From assembly GCF_037861325.1 (NCBI RefSeq), contig NZ_JAFELW010000008.1: DNA of 64,000 bases; one strand, 5' to 3'. Source of the stretch: Riemerella anatipestifer_F. GTDB lineage: Bacteria; Bacteroidota; Bacteroidia; Flavobacteriales; Weeksellaceae. Below the pieces are notes generated by a model, which saw only the letters and a program-made list of their open reading frames with translations, was not told where the DNA came from and made no database searches. Below are positions 8,800 through 17,198 of the stretch, piece by piece (the first letter of the stretch is position 1; each line of letters starts with the position of its first letter). A program made the translations under genes and the position numbers.

Positions 8800-9051
8800 A
8801 TGAAAATAAAGTTAAATCTTCAAAATTATATAGGTAAGCTTACTTATCTCATGCTTTTCTTAGCTGGTGTTTGGGTTAACGCTCAACCCACTCCTCCAAC
8901 AGCTCCTCCAAGAGGAAGTGTGGGTGCTGTAGGTCCAGGTGCTCCTGCTACACCGATAGATATATATGTTTTAATACTTTCTGTGATAGCTGTTTTAATG
9001 ATATTTGGCTATCATTTCTACACAAGAAGAATTAGAACTCAAGGGATATAG
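8800..9051 (+). CDS. Small proline-rich membrane protein following a T9SS cargo gene
   Basis: This 83-residue protein has a signal peptide ending near VWVNAQ, then a Pro/Gly linker (PTPPTAPPRGSVGAVGPG), the motif PIDIYV, a single hydrophobic span (LILSVIAVLMIFGYHF) and a positively charged tail (TRRIRTQ). The layout of cleavable signal, PID and C-terminal anchor with an Arg-rich end recalls sorting or anchoring tails. I have seen such small PID proteins next to T9SS cargo in Bacteroidota, but their job is not known to me. It sits 11 bases after the cargo gene and is followed by a terminator, which supports a two-gene operon. Confidence 0.75.
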   Translation: MKIKLNLQNYIGKLTYLMLFLAGVWVNAQPTPPTAPPRGSVGAVGPGAPATPIDIYVLILSVIAVLMIFGYHFYTRRIRTQGI

Positions 9052-9070
9052 TACTGATAATTATAGTAAA

Positions 9071-9100
9071 AAACTCATAGAAAATTCTATGAGTTTTTTT
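9071..9100 (+). terminator. Terminator after the small PID protein
   Basis: AAACTCATAGAA pairs with TTCTATGAGTTT around a two-base centre, followed by TTTT. Only a few bases separate it from the next promoter. Confidence 0.8.
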
Positions 9101-9107
9101 ATTTTTG
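9100..9107 (+). promoter_or_regulatory. Promoter -7 element TATTTTTG five bases before a start codon
   Basis: TATTTTTG is followed by TTCCT and then ATG at 9113. The expected transcription start falls on or next to the ATG, so the mRNA would be leaderless. This also decides the start of the following gene. Confidence 0.65.
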
Positions 9108-9112
9108 TTCCT

Positions 9113-10384
9113 ATGAAAAAAACAATTTTATTAGGAGGTATATTTCTGTATGGAATAACCTCTGCTCAATTTAAAGTAAATATAGAAGCATCTGATACTT
9201 TCAGTAATCAAGAGGTCATTTTATATACCCTCAATGGTTCAAAAGATTATATAGCAGGAAAGGCTAAGAAAACTAATGGTAAATGGAGTTATACTATTCC
9301 TAACAGCTATATAGGAATGATGCGTGCTTATTTCCCAGAAAATGATAAATCATTCAGTTTTATTTCTGAAAATAAAGATATAAGTGTAAAACTAGATACA
9401 GATAACAAAACTATAAACAAAATAAACTTTCTAGATGAGGCTAACAATACTATGCAGTATCTCATCAAAGAAAAGCAAAAAAAAGAAAAAATCTTACCTG
9501 TATTAGTGCAAATTAGAGATATATACAATGATAATTCTTCATTTAATGAAGCTCTAAAGTTAGAAATAAAAAAGCTAGAACAAAGTGATCTTAAGGACTA
9601 CTCTAATCACCCTTTTATAAGCTATTACTGGGATAATGCTAAGTATCTCAATCGTGAAGATCCTAAAAATGATTATATAAACTTTTTAGCGAATACAGGA
9701 GAGCTGCTAGAGACTTCTTCTTTACTCAAACCTGTACTAATTAATTTTATTTCTTCCGTTCCTAGAAATCAGGTTATTTCTCAAACAAACGCCCTACTAG
9801 ATAAGGTAAATATAGAGTCTCCAAGAGGACAAACCATTTTGGCAGAACTATTGGATATATTTGATGCTTATGGATTTAATACCGAAAAAGAAAAATACTT
9901 TCAATTAGCTTCCAATTTGAAATGTTCTATAAACAAAAATTTAGAGTCTAGTTTAGAAAATATAAAAAGTACCCTAGTAGGGAGTACCTTTAAAGAATAC
10001 ACCTTCTCCAAAAGTGTAATAAATACTAAATCAAAGAAACTAAGCGATATTAAATCAAACAAAAAACTCATCTTGTTTTGGTCTTCAGAGTGTCCTCACT
10101 GCGTTGCAGAATTGCCTCTAATTTTAGAAAATTACAATAAATTGAAAAGCAATAATATAGAAGTTATAGGTCTATCATTAGATACCAATGCAGAGTCTTA
10201 TCAGGAGACTGTAAAAAATCTCCCATGGATTAACGATTCTGAACTAAAAGGTTGGAACTCTAGCTATACAGAGACTTACAATATCAATGCAACACCGTCT
10301 TATTTCCTATTAGACAGTAATAATAAAATATTGAGTAAACCTAACAGTTTTGGTGCATTTTTACACGAAAATAATTTAAAATAA
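9113..10384 (+). CDS. TlpA-like thioredoxin-fold protein, periplasmic
   Basis: This is a 423-residue exported thiol-disulfide oxidoreductase-like protein. It begins with the signal peptide MKKTILLGGIFLYGITSAQ. The first part resembles the DUF4369-type beta domain that often precedes thioredoxin folds in Bacteroidota. The C-terminal thioredoxin domain carries the redox motif CPHC within SSECPHCVAELP, and a cis-proline region TPSYF. It probably reduces or folds envelope proteins. The reading frame is open further upstream to an ATG at 9005, but that would run through the previous gene and the terminator. The ATG at 9113 gives a proper signal peptide and follows a promoter. Confidence 0.85.
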   Translation: MKKTILLGGIFLYGITSAQFKVNIEASDTFSNQEVILYTLNGSKDYIAGKAKKTNGKWSYTIPNSYIGMMRAYFPENDKSFSFISENKDISVKLDTDNKTINKINFLDEANNTMQYLIKEKQKKEKILPVLVQIRDIYNDNSSFNEALKLEIKKLEQSDLKDYSNHPFISYYWDNAKYLNREDPKNDYINFLANTGELLETSSLLKPVLINFISSVPRNQVISQTNALLDKVNIESPRGQTILAELLDIFDAYGFNTEKEKYFQLASNLKCSINKNLESSLENIKSTLVGSTFKEYTFSKSVINTKSKKLSDIKSNKKLILFWSSECPHCVAELPLILENYNKLKSNNIEVIGLSLDTNAESYQETVKNLPWINDSELKGWNSSYTETYNINATPSYFLLDSNNKILSKPNSFGAFLHENNLK

Positions 10385-10408
10385 TTTTGTAGTTATTGTA
10401 ATTATTTC

Positions 10409-10416
10409 TATATTTG
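10409..10416 (+). promoter_or_regulatory. tRNA-Met promoter -7 element TATATTTG
   Basis: TATATTTG followed by CACC lies 12 bases before the tRNA. A TTTTG at 10385-10389 lies 19 bases upstream of it and fits the -33 element. Confidence 0.75.
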
Positions 10417-10428
10417 CACCACTCTAAT

Positions 10429-10502
10429 GGCGAGGTAGCTCAGATGGTTAGAGCGCAGGATTCATAACCCTGAGGTCACGGGTTCAATTCCCGTCTTCGC
10501 TA
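10429..10502 (+). tRNA. tRNA-Met (anticodon CAT)
   Basis: The acceptor GGCGAGG pairs with CTTCGCT with G-U ends, T8 and A9 follow, then a D-arm AGCTCAGATGGTTAGAGC. The anticodon loop is TTCATAA and the T-arm is built around GGTTCAATTCC. CCA is not encoded. The G1-U72 pair argues for the elongator form rather than initiator. A tRNA-Ile with modified CAT cannot be fully excluded by eye. Confidence 0.93.
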
Positions 10503-10504
10503 CT

Positions 10505-10537
10505 AAAAACACTCCTTTTTTGAGGAGTGTTTTTTTA
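10505..10537 (+). terminator. Terminator after tRNA-Met
   Basis: AAAAACACTCC pairs with GGAGTGTTTTT, followed by further T residues. Confidence 0.85.
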
Positions 10538-10572
10538 TTATCCTATTCAAATATTCAAAGCCTAATTTTTCT

Positions 10573-10580
10573 TATTTTTG
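10573..10580 (+). promoter_or_regulatory. mutS2 promoter -7 element TATTTTTG, four bases before GTG
   Basis: TATTTTTG-TGCC-GTG places the expected transcription start at the initiation codon; likely leaderless. Confidence 0.6.
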
Positions 10581-10584
10581 TGCC

Positions 10585-12732
10585 GTGCATATTACTAAAG
10601 ACAGTTTACAAGAATTAGAGTTTCCGCAACTATTAGCGGAAATTGTTCCATACGCCTATTCCTCAAAAATAGCTCGAAAAATTTCGGATTTAAAACCGCT
10701 AAAAAAAGAGGAAGCCTTAGTTTCATTAAAAAAAACTTCTGAATTTTTAAGCAGCTTTGAAAGTGAAAATATTATTCCTTTCAATGAATATGAAGATGTG
10801 GAAACAGAGCTAAAACTAATGCTTATTGAGAATTTCCGATTAGAAAATAGGGCTTTTATAAAGATTAAAAATATCACTTCCCAAATCGGAAAACTCCAAA
10901 AGTTCTTTCCACAGTATTCGGAGATTTTCCCTGAATTATTGAAAGGCATAGAAACTCTTGATTTCAAAAAAGAAATTATTGAGAAAATAGACCATGTCTT
11001 TAACCGATTTGAAGAAGTTAAGAGTGATGCCTCTCCTACCTTAAAAGAACTCCGAGATGAAATCCAAAAAGCTAAAAAAGCCATAGATGAAAATTTCAAT
11101 AGGGCTTTAGGTCTCTATTCTCAAAGTGATTTTTTAGACGAAATCAGAGAAACCATTATAGAAGACCAAAGGGTATTAGCTGTAAAATCAGGCTTCAAAA
11201 AAAGGGTGCAAGGTAGAGTTTTAGGTGTTTCAAAGACAGGTTCCATCACCTACATTCAACCAGAAACCGTAGTAAAACATTATTTTAAACTAAAGGAAAG
11301 TTTAGAAGAAGAAAAAAAGGAAATAGACCGTATTTTAAGAAAGCTAACTGCTGAAATAGCTGTATTTCAACCTGAAATAGAGTCTTATCAAGACTATATT
11401 TTTGATCTAGACCTCACGAGAGCTAAGGCTAAGTTTGCAGAAAAAGTAAATGCAACCCTTCCTAAAATTAATGACCACCAAACACTAAAGCTAAAAGATG
11501 CTTATCATCCTCTATTATGGTTACAAAACAAGGCGGAGAACAAAGAGATTTTCCCTCAAACCCTTGCTCTTACCGAACATAATAGAATCATTTGTATTTC
11601 TGGTCCAAATGCTGGTGGTAAATCAATTACATTAAAAACCGTAGGGCTATTACAGCTTATGCTCCAATCAGGAATTTTAGTCCCTGTACATCCTAAATCC
11701 GAGATGTTTTTCTTTGATAAAGTAATGACAGATATTGGTGATAATCAATCTATTGAAAACCACCTTTCTACCTATTCGTCCAGACTTAAGAAAATGTCGC
11801 ACATTATCAGAAAAGCGGATAAAAATACATTGCTCCTTATAGATGAATTTGGAACAGGCTCTGACCCCGAACTTGGTGGTGCGTTAGCGGAAAGCTTTTT
11901 AGAATTTTTCTATGAAAAAAAATCTTTTGCTATCATTACCACTCACTATACCAATATTAAACTGGTAGTAGAACAACTCCCTAATGCCCAAAATGCAGCG
12001 ATGCTTTTTGATGAAAATAGCCTAGACCCCCTCTATAAATTAGAAATAGGACAAGCTGGAAGTTCGTTTACTTTTGAAGTGGCAGAAAAAAATAAAATTC
12101 CACCTTTCATCATTCGCTCGGCGAAAAGAAAAGTAGAGAAAGATGTGGTTAATTTAGATAAAACCATCGTAAAACTTCAACAAGAAAAATTTGAGGTAGA
12201 AAAACTAAAAACAGATTTATCTCAGAAAAAAGAATCGGTAGAAGATAAACGAGACAATCTGCAAAAACTTAACGAACAATTACAACAGAAACTTTTTAAC
12301 TTCCAAAAACTTTATGAAGAAGAACACCGAAAATTGCAGTTCGGGAACAAAGTAGAAAATTTTATTAAAGACTACATCAATGGGCGTTCTAGAAAGGAAT
12401 TAGTCAAAGACTTTGTAAAAATATTAGAACAGGAGAAATACCGAAAGTTAGGTTCTGATAAAGATGAGTCTAAGAAATTACAAGTAATCAAACGCAAAAT
12501 CACTCAACAGCTCAAAAGGAAAGAGGTTAAAGAGAAAATAGAAGAAACCAACCAAAAATTGGAAGAAAAAAAACAAAAAGAAAGAGCTGTTTGGTTAAAA
12601 GTGGGACAACGAGTGAGAATTACAGGAAGTACCAGCGTAGGCACTATTGAGAGTATTTCTAAAAATAAAGTAACCGTAAATTATGGGTTATTTAAAACTC
12701 AAATCAATCCTGACGAACTAGAACGCGTATAA
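10585..12732 (+). CDS. mutS2: MutS2-type ATPase lacking the Smr domain
   Basis: This 715-residue member of the MutS2 branch acts in other bacteria on branched DNA or stalled ribosomes. It has the MutS core and clamp helices, Walker A GPNAGGKS at 340-347, a Walker B stretch (LLLIDEFGTGSDPELGG) and the THY signature. A long charged coiled coil follows (about residues 515-665), then a small KOW-like beta domain (LKVGQRVRITGSTSVG ... NPDELERV). The C-terminal Smr nuclease domain that defines most MutS2 proteins is missing, and the stop is clean. The GTG start at 10585 follows the promoter by four bases. I chose it because no ATG nearby keeps the N-terminal LEFPQLLAEI segment. Confidence 0.88.
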   Translation: MHITKDSLQELEFPQLLAEIVPYAYSSKIARKISDLKPLKKEEALVSLKKTSEFLSSFESENIIPFNEYEDVETELKLMLIENFRLENRAFIKIKNITSQIGKLQKFFPQYSEIFPELLKGIETLDFKKEIIEKIDHVFNRFEEVKSDASPTLKELRDEIQKAKKAIDENFNRALGLYSQSDFLDEIRETIIEDQRVLAVKSGFKKRVQGRVLGVSKTGSITYIQPETVVKHYFKLKESLEEEKKEIDRILRKLTAEIAVFQPEIESYQDYIFDLDLTRAKAKFAEKVNATLPKINDHQTLKLKDAYHPLLWLQNKAENKEIFPQTLALTEHNRIICISGPNAGGKSITLKTVGLLQLMLQSGILVPVHPKSEMFFFDKVMTDIGDNQSIENHLSTYSSRLKKMSHIIRKADKNTLLLIDEFGTGSDPELGGALAESFLEFFYEKKSFAIITTHYTNIKLVVEQLPNAQNAAMLFDENSLDPLYKLEIGQAGSSFTFEVAEKNKIPPFIIRSAKRKVEKDVVNLDKTIVKLQQEKFEVEKLKTDLSQKKESVEDKRDNLQKLNEQLQQKLFNFQKLYEEEHRKLQFGNKVENFIKDYINGRSRKELVKDFVKILEQEKYRKLGSDKDESKKLQVIKRKITQQLKRKEVKEKIEETNQKLEEKKQKERAVWLKVGQRVRITGSTSVGTIESISKNKVTVNYGLFKTQINPDELERV

Positions 12733-12800
12733 AGTTCTATCTTTATTTTAACCAAATAATTGACTCGGTTGAATCTCAATCAATTCAAAAAATAAAAATA

Positions 12801-14927
12801 ATGACTATAATACAATATATACAGTCTCTATCGCAACTTCAACCCAAATCTATAGAAAACACACTAACTCTTCTTGCCGAAGGTGGTACTATTCCCTTTA
12901 TTTCTCGCTACCGAAAAGATGCAACAGGCAATTTAGACGAAGTTGCCATAGAACAAATTCAGAAACTTCAAAAGCAATACGAGGAAATCGTCAAGAGAAA
13001 AGAAAGTATTTTAAAATCAATAGAAGAACAGAATAGCCTTACACCTGAACTTCAACAAAAAATTGAACAATCATTTAGCCTACAAGAATTAGAAGATTTA
13101 TATCTACCTTACAAAAAGCGAAGAAAAACTAAAGCGGATACCGCTAGAGAAAACGGATTAGAGCCTTTGGCTAAAATCATTATGGCTCAAAATACTAATC
13201 ACTTAGAGCACTCTGCACAGAAGTATACTTCTGATAAAATACCTACAGTCCAAGAAGCCTTAGATGGTGCTTGCGATATCATCGCAGAATGGATTAACGA
13301 AAATCTATTCATAAGAAAACGCCTAAGACAACTGTTTCAGCGACAGGCTAAAATTACTAGTAAAATCACAAAAAAAGCCAAAGAAAACGAGGACGAAGCT
13401 CAGAAATATCAACAATATTTTGATTGGAGCGAAGTTTTACTCAAAGCTCCTTCCCATAGGTTGTTAGCTCTATTAAGAGCAGAAAACGAAGGCTTCATAA
13501 AACTTAAAATTGAAATAGATAATGATGAAGCAATTGGTTTTATAGAAAAAAGCATCATTAAAAATAATAACGAAACGGCTCATTATATCAGCATCGCTAT
13601 AAAAGATGCTTATAAGCGTCTTTTAGAATCTTCTATCGCTAACGAAATTTTACAAGAAGCCAAAAGCAAAGCAGATGATAAGGCCATTAGTATATTTTCG
13701 GAAAACCTTAAGCAACTGCTACTTGCCGCTCCACTTGGTGAGAAAAGAATTTTAGCCATAGACCCTGGTTACCGTACAGGTTGTAAAGTGGTGTGTTTAG
13801 ATGAAAAGGGTGATTTGCTTTACAACGAAACTATTTACCCTCACGCTCCTCAAAATGAGACAGGAGTTGCAATGAAAAAAATCCGCAGTATGGTTAATGC
13901 CTACCAAGTAGAAGCCATTGCCATAGGAAACGGAACTGCGAGTAGAGAAACAGAAGCATTCATCAAAAAAATAGCCTTTGATAAAGATTTACAAGTATTT
14001 GTAGTATCAGAAGCAGGTGCTTCAGTCTATTCGGCAAGCAAAATCGCTAGAGATGAGTTTCCTAACTATGACGTTACCGTTCGTGGGGCTGTATCCATCG
14101 GAAGACGACTTTCTGACCCATTAGCAGAACTTGTAAAAATAGACCCAAAAAGTATCGGGGTTGGGCAGTATCAGCACGATGTAGATAGCACCAAACTTAA
14201 AGAAGAACTAGATAACACGGTAATACACTGTGTAAATGCCGTAGGTGTTAATCTAAATACCGCCAGCCAATCTCTATTAAGCTATGTGTCTGGCATTGGA
14301 GAAAAAATGGCAGAGAATATCGTAAAATATCGTTCGGAAAACGGTGCTTTTAGAACAAGAGCAGAACTGAAAAAAGTTCCTCGTTTGGGAGAAAAAGCAT
14401 TCCAACAAGCGGCAGCTTTTGTACGCATTAAAGACTCAGAAAATCCGTTAGACAATTCGGCTGTACACCCAGAATCTTACGCTACCGTAGAAAAAATGGC
14501 TAAAGATTTAGGACTAAAAACCAAAGAGCTCATTGCCAACAAAGAACAAATCCAAAAAATAATCCCAGAGAAATATACCACTCCAGAAGTGGGAATTTTA
14601 GGAATTAAAGACATTTTGAAAGAATTAGAGAAACCAGGGTTAGACCCTCGCCAACAAGCTAAAGTATTTGAGTTTAATCCTAATATCAAAACCATTTCTG
14701 ATATAAAAGTAGGTATGTCTCTACCTGGAATTGTAAATAATATTACGGCATTTGGCTGCTTTGTAGACATTGGTATTAAAGAAAGTGGGCTTATACATAT
14801 CTCACAACTCACCGATGGTTTTGTATCTGATGTTAATGAAGTAGTAAAACTTCACCAAACTGTAGAAGTACAAGTTTTAGAAATAGACGAAGCACGAAAA
14901 AGGATTGGGCTAAAACTTATTAAGTAG
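12801..14927 (+). CDS. tex: Tex family S1 RNA-binding transcription accessory protein
   Basis: Tex is a cytosolic nucleic-acid-binding protein linked to transcription and RNA quality control. The 708-residue protein has the full family order. An N-terminal helical region opens it with TIPFISRYRKDATGNLDE. A YqgF/RuvX-like nuclease fold follows (ILAIDPGYRTGCKVVCLD near residue 318), then a helix-hairpin-helix region (ASQSLLSYVSGIGEKMAENIV). A C-terminal S1 domain ends it (GIVNNITAFGCFVDIGIKE). All landmarks are present. It lies 68 bases after mutS2 with no clear terminator between, so the two may share a transcript. Confidence 0.95.
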   Translation: MTIIQYIQSLSQLQPKSIENTLTLLAEGGTIPFISRYRKDATGNLDEVAIEQIQKLQKQYEEIVKRKESILKSIEEQNSLTPELQQKIEQSFSLQELEDLYLPYKKRRKTKADTARENGLEPLAKIIMAQNTNHLEHSAQKYTSDKIPTVQEALDGACDIIAEWINENLFIRKRLRQLFQRQAKITSKITKKAKENEDEAQKYQQYFDWSEVLLKAPSHRLLALLRAENEGFIKLKIEIDNDEAIGFIEKSIIKNNNETAHYISIAIKDAYKRLLESSIANEILQEAKSKADDKAISIFSENLKQLLLAAPLGEKRILAIDPGYRTGCKVVCLDEKGDLLYNETIYPHAPQNETGVAMKKIRSMVNAYQVEAIAIGNGTASRETEAFIKKIAFDKDLQVFVVSEAGASVYSASKIARDEFPNYDVTVRGAVSIGRRLSDPLAELVKIDPKSIGVGQYQHDVDSTKLKEELDNTVIHCVNAVGVNLNTASQSLLSYVSGIGEKMAENIVKYRSENGAFRTRAELKKVPRLGEKAFQQAAAFVRIKDSENPLDNSAVHPESYATVEKMAKDLGLKTKELIANKEQIQKIIPEKYTTPEVGILGIKDILKELEKPGLDPRQQAKVFEFNPNIKTISDIKVGMSLPGIVNNITAFGCFVDIGIKESGLIHISQLTDGFVSDVNEVVKLHQTVEVQVLEIDEARKRIGLKLIK

Positions 14928-14966
14928 ATAATGGTTACAAAAATTTCCTTATCAAATAAAAATAAC

Positions 14967-14974
14967 TATTTTTG
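14967..14974 (+). promoter_or_regulatory. pdhB promoter -7 element TATTTTTG
   Basis: TATTTTTG followed by CATATC lies 20 bases before the pdhB start. Confidence 0.7.
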
Positions 14975-14994
14975 CATATCAATACTTAAAGACA

Positions 14995-15978
14995 ATGAAA
15001 GAATATACATTTAGAGAAGTCATCGCACAAGCTATGAGCGAGGAGATGCGTAAAGATGAATCTATCTACCTTATAGGAGAAGAAGTAGCTGAATACAATG
15101 GAGCTTATAAAGCATCTAAAGGAATGCTAGATGAGTTTGGTCCTAAAAGGGTAATAGATGCACCTATTGCAGAAGGTGGTTTTGCGGGGATTTCTGTAGG
15201 TGCAGCGATGAATGGTAACCGCCCTATTGTAGAATTTATGACTTTCAATTTCTCTTTAGTAGCTATAGACCAAATCATCAGTAACGCTGCTAAAATGTAT
15301 CAAATGAGTGGCGGACAATGGAATATACCAATCGTATTTAGAGGTCCTACAGGTTCTGCGGGACAGTTAGGAGCTACACACTCACAAGCATTTGAAAGCT
15401 GGTATGCTAACTGCCCTGGTCTAAAGGTGGTAGTACCATCTAACCCTTATGATGCTAAAGGGTTACTTAAAACTGCTATACAAGATAACGACCCTGTAAT
15501 TTTTATGGAGTCTGAACAAATGTATGGTGATAAAATGGAGATTCCAGAGGAAGAATACTATATTCCAATAGGGAAAGCTGATATCAAAAAAGAAGGTAAA
15601 GATGTTACTCTAGTTTCTTTCGGTAAGATTATGAAACTGGCTTTACAAGCAGCCGAAGAACTAGAAAAAGAAGGTATTTCAGTAGAAGTAATAGACCTAA
15701 GAACTATTCGTCCTTTGGATTATGATACTGTTTTAGCATCTGTTAAAAAGACCAATCGCTTGGTAGTATTAGAAGAGGCTTGGCCATTTGGTTCAGTAGC
15801 TTCAGAAATCACTTATATGGTTCAGCAAAAAGCGTTTGACTACCTAGATGCTCCTATCAAGAGAATTACAACTCCTGATGCTCCTGCACCTTACTCAGCT
15901 GCATTATTCACAGAGTGGTTCCCTAAATTAGAAAAAGTAAAAGAGGAAATTAGAAAGGCTCTTTACATTAAAAACTAA
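14995..15978 (+). CDS. pdhB: Pyruvate dehydrogenase E1 component, beta subunit
   Basis: It forms, with an alpha subunit, the thiamine-diphosphate E1 that decarboxylates pyruvate in the pyruvate dehydrogenase complex. The 327 residues match the family. The N-terminal pyrimidine-binding domain is recognisable (EYTFREVIAQAMSEEMR, GEEVAEYNGAYKASKG, APIAEGGFAGISVGAA). The C-terminal transketolase domain has VIDLRTIRPLD and EEAWPFGSVASEI. The alpha subunit is not adjacent, so the genes are split in this genome. A branched-chain 2-oxo acid E1 beta is a close relative, but the strong match to the PdhB pattern and the glycolytic genes next door favour pyruvate. Confidence 0.9.
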   Translation: MKEYTFREVIAQAMSEEMRKDESIYLIGEEVAEYNGAYKASKGMLDEFGPKRVIDAPIAEGGFAGISVGAAMNGNRPIVEFMTFNFSLVAIDQIISNAAKMYQMSGGQWNIPIVFRGPTGSAGQLGATHSQAFESWYANCPGLKVVVPSNPYDAKGLLKTAIQDNDPVIFMESEQMYGDKMEIPEEEYYIPIGKADIKKEGKDVTLVSFGKIMKLALQAAEELEKEGISVEVIDLRTIRPLDYDTVLASVKKTNRLVVLEEAWPFGSVASEITYMVQQKAFDYLDAPIKRITTPDAPAPYSAALFTEWFPKLEKVKEEIRKALYIKN

Positions 15979-16003
15979 AAGCCTACCTCAATATCAAATT
16001 TGA

Positions 16004-16038
16004 TAACGCTATTATTTTTATGATAGCGTTATTTTTTT
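16004..16038 (+). terminator. pdhB terminator
   Basis: TAACGCTAT pairs with ATAGCGTTA, followed by TTTTTTT. Confidence 0.85.
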
Positions 16039-16040
16039 GA

Positions 16041-16076
16041 TAAAAAAATAAGCCGTCTCAGTTTGAGACGGCTTAT
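16041..16076 (-). terminator. gapA terminator
   Basis: ATAAGCCGTCTCA pairs with TGAGACGGCTTAT around a 3-base loop. The T-run lies on the minus strand (TATTTTTTTA), so it serves gapA. Confidence 0.85.
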
Positions 16077-16101
16077 CCTTTATTATATTTTTATTCTTTA
16101 A

Positions 16102-17106
16102 TTATAAAGAAGCAGAGTGTACCAATAGGTCTGTTAATTTATTAGAGTAACCTGTTTCGTTATCGTACCAAGATACTAATTTAACAAAGTTAGGAGAAAG
16201 CATAATACCTGCATCTTTATCAAAGATAGAAGTTCTCTTATCTCCAATAAAGTCTTGAGATACCACTAAGTCTTCTGTATAACCAAGGATACCTTTAAGT
16301 TCTCCTTCTGATGCCGCTTTAATAGCTGCACAAATCTCATCATAAGAAGCACCTTTTTCTAATCTTACTGTTAAATCTACTACAGAAACATCAGCCGTTG
16401 GTACACGGAAAGACATACCTGTAAGTTTACCATTAAGCGAAGGGATTACCTTACCTACCGCTTTAGCTGCACCTGTAGAAGATGGGATAATGTTAAGAAG
16501 TGCTGAACGACCACCTCTCCAATCTTTCATAGAAGGACCGTCTACTGTTCTTTGTGTTGCAGTAGTAGCGTGTACCGTAGTCATTAACCCTTCTACGATA
16601 CCAAAATTATCGTGAACTACCTTTGCTAAAGGTGCAAGACAGTTAGTAGTACAAGAAGCGTTAGAGAATATTTTTTGGTCAGCAGTTAAATCTTTATGGT
16701 TAACACCCATTACAAACATTGGTGTATCATCTTTAGAAGGAGCTGAAAGAACTACTTTTTTAGCACCTGCATTGATGTGAGCTTGAGCAGTTTCTTTAGT
16801 TAAGAACAATCCTGTAGATTCTACGATATAGTCCGCACCTACTTCATTCCATTTTAGGTTATTTGGGTCTTTTTCTGCAGTTACTCTGATTCTTTTACCA
16901 TTTACCACTAAATCGTTTCCTTCTACAGAAACTTCTCCATCAAATTTCCCGTGAACAGAGTCGTATTTCAACATATACGCCATATATTCCGCATTGATAA
17001 GGTCATTGATACCCACCACTTCGATGTTATCTCTTTCCATCATTGCGTTGAACACTAAACTTCCGATTCTTCCGAAACCGTTAATTCCTACTTTGATTGT
17101 TGACAT
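16102..17106 (-). CDS. gapA: Glyceraldehyde-3-phosphate dehydrogenase
   Basis: This is a cytosolic glycolytic enzyme that oxidises glyceraldehyde 3-phosphate with NAD and phosphate. The 334-residue protein shows the Rossmann start KVGINGFGRIG, the active-site SNASCTTNCLAPL with Cys152, and the phosphate-binding THATTATQ and SWYDNETGYSNK regions. ND at 34-35 after the second strand fits NAD preference. It lies downstream of pfkA on the same strand, with 92 bases between, giving a small glycolysis cluster. It is ended by its own hairpin. Confidence 0.97.
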   Translation of the reverse strand: MSTIKVGINGFGRIGSLVFNAMMERDNIEVVGINDLINAEYMAYMLKYDSVHGKFDGEVSVEGNDLVVNGKRIRVTAEKDPNNLKWNEVGADYIVESTGLFLTKETAQAHINAGAKKVVLSAPSKDDTPMFVMGVNHKDLTADQKIFSNASCTTNCLAPLAKVVHDNFGIVEGLMTTVHATTATQRTVDGPSMKDWRGGRSALLNIIPSSTGAAKAVGKVIPSLNGKLTGMSFRVPTADVSVVDLTVRLEKGASYDEICAAIKAASEGELKGILGYTEDLVVSQDFIGDKRTSIFDKDAGIMLSPNFVKLVSWYDNETGYSNKLTDLLVHSASL

Positions 17107-17198
17107 TGTTTTCTATTTTTTAAAATTAAATTTTCGTATTTACTTCTTTCTAAATTTATTGGGTATAAAGGTACATTTTTTTAACCGTATCCCAAAAA

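Noticed and set aside
9005..9112. An N-terminal extension of the thioredoxin-fold gene back to 9005.
   Set aside because: It would overlap the previous gene and cross a terminator and the promoter, and it precedes a normal signal peptide.
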